From Sequoia sempervirens (lineage: Eukaryota > Streptophyta > Pinopsida > Cupressales > Cupressaceae): a stretch of DNA of 64,000 nt. Made by a program: the position numbers and the translations under genes. Shown piece after piece: positions 22,169 through 33,979 of the stretch. Each line of letters opens with the position of its first letter. Position 1 is the first letter of the stretch. The notes under the pieces were generated by a model. That model did not search any database. It saw only the letters and a list, made by a program, of their open reading frames with translations, and had not been told where the DNA came from. The stretch spans positions 123,151,394 through 123,215,393 of the forward strand of contig VDFB02252616.1 of NCBI GenBank assembly GCA_007258455.2. Reading direction: 5' to 3'.

Positions 22169-22863
22169 GTGCCTTATTTTCCTAATAATATTGTAGAATT
22201 ACTTCTTGAAGCCTATTTCTTAGATAAATGGCTCAGAGACCTCAGGGAAACCTTTTGTTGGCATCATGGACAAGGAATCATGGACCAAGATGAAGAAAAT
22301 GAACTTATGGAACTCCTAGGCCTAGACGAAGCTCCTTTTAAACATTGGTGTAGTTGATATGAAGCACTTCGTATTCACATTAAAGGATTCTTTGGGATGA
22401 ACTAGTCAAAACATAGCAAAATGAATTTACTTAAAAATTTAAAATATGGCTTCATCAGCAAGATAAGTTTTGACCAAGATTCTTTTGAAGAATACACTGA
22501 TTTGGTAGGTGTTAGGTTTAAACCAAACTTAGAAGAATTTCTAATATTATCCCATCCTTGACTTAGGGAAAGAATGCTTAACAATATGGAATAGTATTTA
22601 ACACACTATCTAAGAACTGGATATGAATTTCCTAGAATAGAATTTTATGCCTTGGAATCCAAATGGAGGGCTAAGGTAAGAATTGAAAATATGGAGATCT
22701 ATCTCAAGCCTGAATCATTAGCCAAAATAATTGAATTGGATTATGCTTATTCCCAGGATTATGTGGTGCAATTAGATTATGTTTTTCATGCCTTCTCTCA
22801 CGATTGGGATATTGTTTTTACTCCATTATCTGAACAACTATTGGATCCTATTCCCTTTTGATG
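22169..22863 (+). pseudogene. EPRV C-terminal domain of unknown function
   Basis: About 230 codons in one frame with four stops, directly downstream of RNase H and overlapping its end by one frame. It reads PNNIVELLLEAYFLDKWLRD, then acidic DQDEENELMELLGLDE, then FDQDSFEEYTDLVGV, and ends DIVFTPLSEQLLDPIPF. I recognise no family. It is not an integrase: there is no HHCC finger and no D-D-E spacing. The control region begins immediately after the stop. Its last 35 codons recur at 24670-24775, again followed by the control region, which shows that the junction is native to the virus. Confidence 0.55.
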
Positions 22864-24635
22864 CTAGCACATGGGCATGTTTGTGTCGTGATGTCACCCA
22901 TGTTAAGATGTGACAACAGGATGCATCCCTGTTATAAAAAGAAACATCCTCATATCCACTTATGAGTGTTATGTGGGCCCTTCTCACTCACGGGTGTCCA
23001 AAAAGTAACTATATTTTTCTCCACTATGTTAGTGCTCATTGATGAGACTAGTTTTTGGTCAAAATTTTTGGGTAGAATCTGTAGTCCATTTGTTGGCATT
23101 ATCATGAACTTTAGCAGTTAAGTGTCAATATTTGCATAATGTTTCCCTCAAACCATCGACATTGGGTTTAACCCTATCTCTGTGAAGTTTTAATGACATT
23201 GGCATATTATGTTGATTATCTATATTGATTTTGTGTATGGTTTATGAATATTCTTTAAAGTGATTATAGATGTGAAATTATTATGCGTACTAACATTTCT
23301 ATGTAGGACGCAATTTGTGGATGCTAAGTTGAGAAAGGAGACCGACAGATGGTCATGCAGGGGAATCATTCAAAGGAGTCAATTGAAGGATGACGGCAGT
23401 AGATTCCCCATGATAGTCAATTGCAACTGCCTTGTATTTGTGGCATTGAGCAATCACGAGCATTACTGTAGCACTGATTCCATGTTTGGGAATGAATGTC
23501 TAACTGGATTCCCTACAGACGTAACCGCTCTACCACTCTTTTCTTCATTTTCCCTAAATGGCATCCTCTCAGTTCGTGGGAGTTGACCGCCTTGTTTAGT
23601 TGGTAGTATAAATAAGGATTTGAATCTTCTTCTTGGAGGTTCTTAGTTCTCGATTGTTGTTGTTAGATGATATTGATGATGTATTAAGCATTCTCCACTT
23701 TTCAATACAGCCATGCTGCTACTCTGTTTACACATTTTTCAATGAATGAGATGATAGTCTAAGTTTAAGCATTTGAGTTTGTATTAGTATTAGTGGATAC
23801 TCATCCAAGGGGGCCCACTTGGTGAGTAATTATTTCTTTAGAGTAATTAGTTTATTTACTATTTCTTGTTATGTACTTAGTTCAAAAAAATTCATCGATT
23901 GTTCCTACAACCACTAGAATTCTATTATGTGATTGTTCCTACAGCCAAAGCAGACAGAGTAGTTTCCTGTTTGTTCACCCAAATATTTATTCTTGTTATG
24001 CATTTTAGCTTAGCATAGTTGTTAATTGATGCTCAGTCTTTCTTTATTTCTTTCCAAGAATTTTTCTTTCCAGTATTATGTTTCCCTTAGTTGTAATGTG
24101 GACATGGCTACTTTGAGTTCCTAGTGCACATATAGTGCTAACCCATTTCAAGTTTATGTCCCTAGGTTGACAAGTAAAATGCACCTTCTTGATGATTGAG
24201 AGAGCTATTCAGGTTAGATTCCCAATCTTTGAATCATGGTTGTAAAGGCCTAGTTATTGAATCATTGTAGGAGGTCGATACTCATGATAGAATGCTTAAC
24301 AGTTGTCTCCTTCATAGTGTGGTAGGTTTGTGGGACACGTATCACTATCAAGTGTTCAGATTCCAAAATTAATTGTAAAATGCTAAGGTTGAATTACCCA
24401 CACTCCCCTATAAATAAGGGAAAAGAAGGCCGCCTTAGGCATTGAAAGTTGGTTGGTTGGATTCTAGAGTGTCATAGTGCATAGATTCCATTGAGTCTAG
24501 CATATTAGAAGTATACTCTCTCCTACGCCTCGAGCAATCTAGATGATCAAAAATCTATATGCAATTTTCTTGCTAAATGTGTCAATAAAAATTGGTAATA
24601 AGCCTTCGAGTGTTTCCACAAATTGGTATCAGAGC
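22864..24635 (+). promoter_or_regulatory. EPRV control region R1, split by a solo LTR
   Basis: The second copy of the control region starts right after the C-terminal domain. It runs to 23039, is interrupted by the solo LTR at 23040-24280, and resumes at 24286. The TATA box is at 24408-24416, poly(A) signals are near 24580, and the primer site TGGTATCAGAGC is at 24624-24635. Aligning it with R0 restores a single continuous block once the LTR and one CTCAT are left out. Confidence 0.75.
23040..24280 (+). repeat. Solo LTR in EPRV control region R1
   Basis: This 1,241-bp segment lies between perfect CTCAT repeats at 23035-23039 and 24281-24285. Copies R0 and R2 show the unfilled site (GTGCTCATGA...), which proves the insertion. 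It starts TGATGAGACTAG and ends GGTCGATA (a final CA mutated to TA is likely). It has a TATA box at 23607 (TATAAATA). No interior or second LTR remains, as expected after LTR-LTR recombination. The family is not recognised. Confidence 0.8.
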
Positions 24636-24669
24636 ATTATGTGGTGCATTAACTAGTGGAGAAAAAGAG

Positions 24670-25530
24670 GATTATGTGGTGCAATTAGATTATGTTTTTC
24701 ATGCTCGCTCTCAAGATTGGGATATCGTTTTTACTCCACTACATGAATAACTATTGGATCCTATTCCCTTCTGATGCTAGTACATGGGCATGTCTATATT
24801 GTGATGTCACCCATGTTAAGATATGACAACAGGACACAACCTTGTCATAAAAAGAAAGATCCTCCTATCTGCTTACGAGTGTTAAGTGGGCCCTTCTCAC
24901 TCACGAGTGTCCAAAAAGTGATTGTCTTTTTCTCCACTAAGTTAGTGCTCATGAAATACTGCTTAACAGTTGTCTCCTCCATAGTGCAGTAGGTTTGTGG
25001 GACATGTATCACTATCGAGTGTTCGAATTCCAAAATTAATTGTAAAATGCTAAGGTTGAATTACCAACACTCCCCTATAAATAAGGGCAAAGAGAGTCGC
25101 CTTAGGCATTGAAAGTTGGCTAGTGTGAGTCTAGAGTGTTACAGTGCATAGATTCCATTGAGTCTAGCATATTAGATGTATGCTCTCTCTTGTTCCTCGA
25201 GAAATTTGGATGATCATAAATCTATATGTAATCTGTATGTTGAATGTGAATAAAAATTGGTAATAAAATAAATCCTTCCATTATTTCTACAAATTGGTAT
25301 AAGAGCCTGTTGTGTTGGTAATGCCTTAAGATAGTTTTACTCTTGATATTTCTCTTGGATCTAGATCTAACACCCCATGTTCTGAATTCTTTAACTGTAA
25401 AGAAATTATCATCCCCAAAATCTGTTGCATTTGAACTTTGTTTTTCCTCATACTCATTGCCATATTTCTATATATTTTTCACAACTGAGATAGTGAAAGA
25501 ATCTTGAGCCAAAGGTGAATCATTGTGGTT
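24670..25530 (+). promoter_or_regulatory. EPRV control region R2 with C-terminal codons
   Basis: It starts inside the C-terminal domain (matching from 22757), passes its stop near 24773, then repeats the control region with the TATA box at 25075-25083 and a primer site TGGTATAAGAGCC with one mismatch at 25295-25307. It continues about 220 bp into the leader, matching 2302-2522. The junction at 24636-24669 repeats a short ATTATGTGGTGCA, suggesting joining at microhomology. Confidence 0.75.
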
Positions 25531-25713
25531 GCAGTCTAGAGTGTCATAGAGCATAGAGTCCATTGAGTCTAGAATATTATACGTATGCTCTCTCTTGTGC
25601 CTCAAGTGATCTGGATGATCAGAAATCTATATGCAATCTACATGTTGAATGTGTCAATAAAAATTGGTAATAAAATCAATCCTTCGAGTGTTTCCACAAA
25701 TTGGTATTAGAAT
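25531..25713 (+). promoter_or_regulatory. EPRV control region R3, partial
   Basis: This starts at GTCTAGAGTGTCATAGAGC, downstream of where the TATA box would be, and runs through the poly(A) signals to a decayed primer site (TGGTATTAGAA) at 25702. It is a promoter-less fourth copy. Confidence 0.7.
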
Positions 25714-25939
25714 AATAAGTTGGAAAACTATCTTTAGGCATTACCAACACAATAGGTTTGTCTTCCCATTTGATTCAAGGGTATTAGGCCTCATGGAAGG
25801 ACCAACTATGTTTCTACAATCATGAAATGAAGGGTGAGAAGTGGACTAAGACACCCCCATTCCCCTTGGCCTATAAATATTTTAACTCAAACCTTTAGGA
25901 TGTCTTTTATATGCTTTTTTTCATTTTTGGTCTAGACTG
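25714..25939 (+). other. Rearranged EPRV leader fragments
   Basis: 25733-25762 is the reverse complement of leader sequence at about 2304-2332 (contains GGCATTACCAACACAATAG). 25788-25930 repeats 1620-1757 in direct orientation. These scrambled scraps mark the right end of the EPRV tract; beyond about 25940 gypsy sequence begins. Confidence 0.6.
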
Positions 25940-28900
25940 AGATGATAGCATGCATTAATATCATATGGGCTTGGATTTTAAACTCAAGAAATAGAGGGAA
26001 TTTTTTTGGCATGACTTTGTATAGATCATTGTAGAAATAATGGTCAGTCAGTTGAGAGAATATAGTAATACTTATAAGTTCAGGTACTCTTCTTTCCTTG
26101 CACATCTAATTTTGCATCAAAATCCTAGATATTTTTAGAAGCATATGGCATTAGACATTATTGATGCATCAGGCTTAATAAACCCAATTTCTATATGGAC
26201 CCCTGTACTTTCAAGCACATAAGAGCACTATACTTTTGTTGATTTTTTCTTTTCTCCTACCCTTCGAGACCGATATCAATTTGAGAATCCTATCAGGTTT
26301 ACACATGAGCATATTACATGGATGAGAGAGAGCAAACCCCTATATGATTATTTATATGGGCCAAATTTTAATTTTATAAGAATGCATGGATTCACATAAA
26401 ATCCCTTTAGGCTACCTACTTGTGTAACAAGTAGGACTCTCACTTTCAATATGTTCCAACAATTATCAATTTTTGATGATGCCTTTAGGGCAGGGAGGAA
26501 AAATATAGCACTTTATAAACCCTAGGTCACAAAGGGTAAGTGTATGGTTGTACTAATGAAGATGAATTCACAAGAATTGTTGGCTAATAAGCTTACCCAT
26601 CTTGGCATCAAAATTATTTGTGACAAATTTAAATATGATCCAAATGGATGTCTACCTCTAACCCATAACTCTCAGCCATATTGGGAATTAAAGAGAAATC
26701 GAACAGAGGTCAGAGAAGCTTCCTACGTTGACTTATCTCTCTTACCATCTACAAGGCCCCTATGGATTTCTTTTTACTGGATTATGGAAGAGTTCAATTC
26801 ATAGGTCATGATTCATAAGACCCTATGAAATCAATTAAAATAAAGAGATTGGACTGAGAGGAATATGGTCAAATTCTAGAAATATCTGCAAGATCATGAT
26901 TTGAACTCATTTTATGAGACTATCTCTACAGATATTACTTTTTATGAGATATATGATATTGAAGAAGGAGCATCTTCTGAGGTAGAATCTAAATCCCCAC
27001 CTCTACGAGGTGAAGGGAGAAGCTTGTAGGAAAGGATTCATTAGAGAGGCGGGAGTAGCAATAGTCATCATCCACAAGTGCATCAACCAAGCTGACATAG
27101 ACCCATAGGTCCAAAAGGATGTCCCCAAATTCTCAAGGATCTCAAGGATCATTAGGTTTGGCAGCCAAGGGATCTATTACAACCAATGAGCCTCTCACAA
27201 AGAAAAGAACCTAAGGATTAGATGTCAGGAAGGCCATGGAGAAAGAGGATGATGAAGTAACGATCATCGCACCACTTCCAAAAACTTTTCAGATGCAGGT
27301 AAGTTTCTCTCATTTTTCTCGCTTCTTCTCAGTCTCTGGCTTCTCCAATTCCTCCATCTTCCTCCACAATCGCTACTTTAACCCTCACTGCACAAGCTAT
27401 ACCTCCTACACCTCTCATTGTAGTTTTAGTTATCACTCCCTCGATTTCACACCTATCACTCCTTGATATTGCATCTGCTTCCACCTCTACAATCAACATC
27501 CTACTTGCTCTATCTAAGGTGCAGACTCCCATTTTAACTCATATATTATTCAAGTATCCTCACCCCCACCTTCCACTATGTTAATGGTCTATTCATCCAT
27601 TTCTTCCCCTTTTACTACTATAAATCCCCTACATTTGATGCAAACATGACAAGGTATTCCACCTTTCTTACCTATGGCATTGAGCTTTCTAATAGCTTCC
27701 CCATCAAGCGAACCGATAAGGATTCCCTTTATCCCATTCCTTTCGATCTCACTGCCAGCATCCCAATTTTCGGATAGAGTATTGAGTCCCCCCAAGATTA
27801 TCAAACTCAAATGGACTTATTCAAGAAAGATCGGGAGTCCATAGAAAGAAAAAGTGAAGAGAAAATGTTGCACGAGCTTCGGCTGCCTCTAAGATAGAAT
27901 CAAGTTTTGATGAGAAGCTAGAGATTTTGATGATCATGGCCATGAATCCCATAACCTCTAAGCTTGAAGGACATATGTAGTATGGAGAATATAATATCTA
28001 GACAGTGGACCTCAATCTCGGTGATACTCTTCCACATGACAAACTAAGCCTTATGAAAGCTACACAAAAGATAGTGTTGACTGACTACCTAAAATAGGGG
28101 TAGAAGATAAAGAAAAGGGAGGAAATATTAGAAGATGTTAAGGCTACAATTGTGAGGCACAAAGAAGAAATCAAATCAAATGATGTAGATATCACTCACC
28201 TAAGGAAAGAGAAGCAAAACAAGATTTTGGGGGTGCCACAAACAAAACAAATAGATAAGGCTCAACTCCAAGCCAAGTTGAACGAAACATTAATCAGAAT
28301 CAAGTATGAGCATAAGGAGAGAAAATTTAAGGTCAAAACTGCAAGAAATGGAACAAGAGTTGTAGTAGATATAGAACGAGCTCTTTGATGTGTCAGATTA
28401 GAAAAATTATGTATCTGAAGAAATGAAACAAAAGCTGCAACAAGTGCAAACAAAATTATCCAATGCTTCAGACCAGCAAAAGCGAGTGTGTGAAGAATTT
28501 GAAAAGGAAAAGGAAAATTTATAAAAGGAGCTAACTAATGCTCGTGCCCAAGCTATAAGTGAAATGGACTCCAGGGAGTTGGCAGAAAGGTAGCTCGATG
28601 AAAAAATGGAGGATCTATAGAAAATCTAGCAAGAACTATCTATCACCTCAAGTGTACAGGTGTAGAACCTATAGTACCTTCAATAGAAAGAAAATCAATT
28701 CCAAGAAGAGCTTCGTTAGGCCTAAATAGCAATAGATACAAAGAAGTGGGAAAATCATAATGTAAGGTCCAATATCTATGCCCAGGAAGAAGAATTGGTG
28801 CAATTGCACCTTGAGGTTTCAAGTGCTTCAAAAAAAATCAACTAGTTGAGAGAAGAAATTGGGATGAATGAATCCCAATCCCAGTAGGAACTAAGTATAG

Positions 28901-29608
28901 AAAAAGCACCAACGCAATAGGCAGATTTCCTCCCTATGCTACAAAATTGTATATTTCTTATTGGGAGAAGATAAAGAATGTGGTGATATCCCTACGATCT
29001 ACTTTGAGGTTAATCGTAAATGCATAGGATTTAAGCCCTAAGGTGAGCCTAGTCATTGAGCAGATTCTACAATCAATCACTCCCAGGGTAGTTGAATCAG
29101 AAACCTTAATTGTCAAGCTTTACAAAGCTATAGAAGATACTTTGGAAAATGAAAGGATTTTGGACATAAGATCGGCTACCAAAAAGGCCAATGAATTCAT
29201 CAACTGTAACACGACATCCCAAAAAGGTAAAAAATTTCATAGTGCTTTAAGGCTTAGGGTAAATAAAATGAGAGAGGAATTTGAAAGATTATTCCAACTA
29301 GGATTACCTTCCCCATTTTTTCCTGATGGAGCATTGTTAATTAAGGAAAAAAATAGGAAATATTTAGAGAGTAAGAAACACAACCAGTTGACCTTCTAGA
29401 CCATGAGTCCATCACCAAGATCTAAGGAATTGAAGGCATTCTACATCCCCTTGTGCAACTCTACTTTCACATTGGATCTAAACAAACAAAATTGAGTAAT
29501 GTCTCTTTTAAAGAGATATTTAATTTAGATCATGCCTTTGAAGATTTGTGTGCACTGGTACAACCTTCAGATGCGGACTTCCTACATTATGTGTTCCTCA
29601 AGCTTTGA
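25940..29608 (+). pseudogene. ORF-X copy 1 (Tat-B): large coiled-coil protein
   Basis: A broken protein homologous throughout to the 3' two thirds of ORF-X copy 2 (46831-50157). Shared blocks in order: LAHLILHQN...ISIWTPVLSST near 26098-26210, YGPNFNFIRMHGF near 26350, LPTCVTSRTL near 26415, LGIKIICDKF near 26604, and YWELKRNR near 26680. Next comes an S/T/P-rich middle (27300-27770), then a K/E/Q-rich stretch likely to be a coiled coil (27800-28920). The C-terminal domain follows: LYISYW near 28950, LGLPSPFFPDGALL near 29300, and an end reading HYVFLKL with stop at 29606. The N-terminal third is missing at the junction with EPRV. Function unknown. Frameshifts and many stops are present. Confidence 0.65.
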
Positions 29609-29690
29609 AGCAGCACGTCTCTTTTCTTCTTTTTTACTATAGGTCACATTTTTGTTAGGTTTGTTCCTCTATAAGTGAAGACCCCCTAAG
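29609..29690 (+). other. Pre-LTR junction of Tat-B
   Basis: GTTCCTCTATAAGTGAAGA then CCCCCTAAG stands just before AGTTGCTAGG. The Tat-A counterpart at 50209-50242 (GTTCCTCTATGCGAAATTC then CCCCTAATAG) stands directly before its 3' LTR. The conserved block therefore marks the interior/LTR border of this family. Confidence 0.5.
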
Positions 29691-30300
29691 AGTTGCTAGG
29701 ACTTAGGATCTTTTTCTCAACAGCTCGCAACCACTCTTTACTTTGGTTCCTTTGTCTTTTGTTATTTCATAAGGCTTTGCAGCCCCACGGCTTCTTTTCT
29801 TCTCCTCCATTTTTGTTCACATTAGTGGTCGGGCTTTGCCACTTGTCAAATGGGTGCACTTTCAACTAGGTTGTGACCCTCTCTCCATATAAAGGTGCGT
29901 GATGTTTCCATGTGGTGGTCGTAGGGTCTTTAATAAATCATTTTTCTTTTGAGTTTGGAAGGTGACACGTGTCAATGTTGTAGGTTTTCTTGCAAGCAGC
30001 TCCAAGGAGGTCTTAGAAATGCTTGCTGGCACACCACATGTCCCAAGATGAATTTTTTCCAAAAGGAGAGTATGCGGCATCAAAGCAAGCAGTTAGGAGA
30101 GCTTTTTGTTAGTAGGAGAATATTGAAAGAGTGTCGAATATCCCCTATAAAGTTGCAAGTGCTTTTATATTCAGGATTTTCCCTCGCCCATATTTGCAAG
30201 CGATCAAATTTTTGGATTTCAAAGGTTCTCTAATTAAGCATGGTACCCAACTTTTTTGGAGAATTTATCAAAGGATTTCATGATAGAGGTTCTTATCAAT
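29691..30300 (+). repeat. Probable 3' LTR of Tat-B, right end not found
   Basis: It follows the conserved pre-LTR block and begins AGTTGCTAGG, like the Tat-A LTR start. CCATATAAAGG near 29886 could be its TATA box. Beyond the first bases it does not resemble the Tat-A LTR, so Tat-B would be a different family. I could not find a CA end; the right limit is arbitrary. Confidence 0.35.
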
Positions 30301-32589
30301 CCTGCTCGAAAAGCTTTGCACATGCTTTGCACATGGTTAATGTTGAAAGGAATGGGAATGAATAATTTGAATTGTGTTTGAATTGATCATCACCAACTGA
30401 AAATTTATTACACTATAAAGTTTGTCTAACATGATCTAATCTTCAAATAGGATTTTTATGACTGGTGGTTTAATGCCACCATTTTTAGTTTTTTCTTTAA
30501 TGGTTAAGCAGTAGGAGAGATATTTTTGCTTGTTTTCTTCCCTTATTCTATAAAAGGGAATTTTTGAGCCTCTCCCAAGTGGTGGAAAAAATATGTTACA
30601 AAGTTGGTCACTACTCTTTCTATAAGCAATATTTAGAAGATCAATTATCAAGGAAGAGTTTGTTGTTAACATTCATCCTTAGCATTTTTTATTACTCTAA
30701 TTCAAAGTAATAGAAAGAGGAATGCATCAAACTATGCCTATCAAGGAAGCTTTTATGAGCAATATTTACAAATGATGAGGATGGTGCTAAATATTGTTTA
30801 TAATATTGATCAATTTGATGAAATTGTTTATGTTCAAGTAAAGGATGAATCATGTGATAAAGGTCTTGATATGAATGATAAACTTTTCCAATATGAATAT
30901 AATTTTGATCTGCAACAATATAAACTTCTAGCCCATGATTTTGAGAATTTGAAGGTTTTCCTAAGATAAGAGGTACAAGAGGAAATGGCTATCAAATTAG
31001 GATATCAAGACCCCCATTGATGCAACAATAATTCAAGATCAAAGTGGTTATCAATTAATAAATAGGTATGTCCAATGTAGGGGCAATGAATAGATAGAAA
31101 CAATGTACCATTTCTAGTAATTATGCTAGTAAATAGAATTTGAATGTTGATGATAAACCCACCTCCTAGCCAATAAATTTGCATATAAGGAAAAATCTAG
31201 AACAAAAACAAACTAAAAAGTGCATACCTGTAGAGGAGGGGGACCGGATGCTCTGAGACCCCAGGTCATGGGAGGGTGGGTCCTAAGCAACAGGCTGCCC
31301 TAATCTACCTCAAGCTTTGCTAAATTATTGAAAAGGTTTAAGCATTTAGGATCGAAAAGGAAGAGAAATTTGGCTACTACTTTCCTTCTACTAACCTAAA
31401 TGTTTTAGGAGGTCAAACGAGTTGATTCCTAGAATTCAACCACAACTCAGATAGCCCACTACCTAAGGATGGTAGCAAAGTACACAGACTTTAGTGTGAC
31501 ACATTGGCATCTCAGTGGGGTGTTGGCGTCTATATGGACACAGGACTCTTGAGATAGATAAAAACACTGAAAATGTAACTATCAACCTGACTAAGAGGTT
31601 TTATGCTATAATAGAATGTAAAAAGGATACAATGACAAAGTACACAACAAGAATACTTTAACTAGACACGCTTGAATTGTCAAAGGAAGGATGGGAAAAA
31701 AGTATCTAACTTCATGCAACTTTATTCTTTGAATAGCTCCAATCGAGACGTACCTACACACAGAAGAATGGAAAAATGTTGGGTTTTTGTTTAGAGGACT
31801 CACTCAATCATTCCCTCACCTTGGTGTTTCCACCTCCACAAATAGATAGATAGCAGTGATTATATAGAAAGATGATAGCAAAAAGTATAGAAAAGGAAAT
31901 ACCAAGCAATACTCAAAAAACAATATGTTGCAATACAAATATGATAATGCAAAGGTGAATGAAAATGGTGGATAACACCTTCTCAACCATGTGCTCTCAA
32001 GTAAAATAGAGGAAGGAGAAAACTTGCAAGCTCTCCAAAGCTAACATTGTTGCAACAATAGAGAGGAGATCCCAAGAATGTAGCAATGTGCAGCTTCAAT
32101 GGAGGCGGTGATGCTTGAAAGTGAGTGAGAATGTAGAAAGCAAGTGTGTAGAGTGAATTCAATCTAGAAGCTATCAAAAAGAATGAATGAATGGAATAAT
32201 AGGAAATTTTGAAGGTAAAAGGAGGCAAAAATCCCCTTTGAAGTTGTTCAAGGGAGCAGCAAACATTGTAATTCATGTTGAATGGAGAAGTGTAACGCCT
32301 CTATGAATTCCAAAGGCAGGAATCCTGTCAAGATGGAAGTGTGTTGTGTGGATGTTTGTGCACTGCACTAGCATCCCCAAAAAATATTCCTCCACTGACA
32401 CACAAATGAGTTGCCAAGTGGACAGGGAAAGGTGGTAGGTGTATGGATTACATCATTAGATTTGATTCTCTAAGGTAGGGGGTAATGTAAATGTAAAATT
32501 TTCCTAGAGGTGCAAATTCACATCATTACAATACCCAAAATCCAAAATCAAAATTTACAAGCAATTTGTGTCATTGTTCATAAAGAAAA
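30301..32589. other. Unassigned repetitive-looking DNA
   Basis: I see no coding region. Short frames (for example 30772-30969 on +, 31983-32276 on -) show no family motif. On the minus strand CTATATAA near 31864 followed by an A/T-poor tract could be an LTR promoter, but no LTR ends were found. This stretch separates Tat-B from Tat-A. Confidence 0.3.
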
Positions 32590-33940
32590 GGTTGCCAATA
32601 CTAAGGATTTTAGAGGTTATTGTGAATTAAAAATTCACCATGTCCCTTTGGGTTTTGATTTTTGGCTAAGTACCGACCCATGCCTTCAATGAATCTCATC
32701 GTCCCCCTTTTGGTTGTCATCATGGCCTTTTCCACATGTCTTCTCATCACTCTCCAAAGGTTTTTCCTCCTTTCTCTTCTATCGGCCCTCGAAATTCTCC
32801 CACATGTCTTCACCGCAGGCTATTCTAATTGATTTCTTTCACTTCCTCATTGGCCCCCGCCTGCATGCCACGTAGCTCCTATTCACATAATGGTTTGGTG
32901 GGCTCCACAAGAATCATCTATAATAAACAACCCGCTATGTGTCATCTCAGTGCAACTTTTCAAATGAGAAAAGGGAAATCAACCACGGGAAGTGAAAGGC
33001 TACCACGCGTCTCTTCAGTGCACGCTTCTTCAATGCAGGAATGTAGCAGGAAAAAGGTTGCGATATGTCGCCACATGTTCTAACTACCTATCCTAAGGGG
33101 TGACACTTTTCTACACAGGACTCTGTTGGACCACTACCATCATTCACAAGGGATGCACCTGAATGGAGGGCGACCAAATGTTGTCTAGAATATTTTATGT
33201 TACAACGGCCGAGGGAGATCATTGTCTTGACATCATTGCTCAGATTCTAAATATTTTCAGTCATTTCTCGTCAAGTGGTGGAAGGCTTGCTATAAATACT
33301 GCTCTTTTCTTCTGAGGAAGGGTTCCACATTTTCGAGGGTTCCAATGTTCAAGGACACAAATTTTGAGATTACATGCTATTTCACTAGTTTTTAGAATTA
33401 CAAGATTTTTGGAGAGATCAGGCCTTTGTATTGTTTAGATTATTGCAAAACTCAAAGACTGTACCATTTTCCAGCCTCTCTATTTCTTATGCTATTGATA
33501 AACTCTATGTTGTTCCATTATTGTTTGAATGGTTTATTTGTCGTACTTCTATAATTTGAATGCAAGTTTGCAGGCTTAGACCATGTATTTCGACTCTTAT
33601 TTTTGGAAAATGGGCGTGATTATTATTTTATGTCATTAAATGAGTTTTTCATACTACAATCTTTAATTTTTGTTATTCTAAGATATGGAAAATTGTTAAA
33701 TAGGCCCTTAGATCATATCCAAAAGATAGGTTTATCGTGTCTTTCATCTAAATTATGGGGCATCACCTTAGCTAGATCTTTTATTTCTATATCTACTTTT
33801 GTTTCCATTTCCAAAACCACATTTACAGAAGAAGTTGGCTTCTTTAAAAATTTGGAGGTCACTCAATTTAGCACAATAAGTCCCCCATAATTTGAGTTTC
33901 TCACAAAGGGTTGTTACCTTGCCAATTTTTGGCATCAACA
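32590..33940 (+). repeat. 5' LTR of Tat-A
   Basis: It matches 50242-51574 along its length, for example GACCCATGCCTTCAA near 32676 and GGGTTGTTACCTTGCCAA near 33908. It starts near GGTTGCCAA (TGTTGCC presumed ancestral) and ends ATCAACA. Twelve bases later comes the primer site. CTATAAATACTGC near 33291 is a TATA box with a counterpart near 50923. Confidence 0.8.
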
Positions 33941-33952
33941 ATTTTTCTTTTT

Positions 33953-33970
33953 CCTGGCACACCCGATGGG
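33953..33970 (+). other. Primer-binding site of Tat-A
   Basis: TGGCACACCCGATGGGAC follows the LTR end. It is close to the TGGCACGCCCGGTGGGAC-type site seen in plant Tat/RIRE2-like gypsy elements (from memory, not searched) and differs from the tRNA-iMet site. Confidence 0.65.
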
Positions 33971-33979
33971 ACTGAGCTT

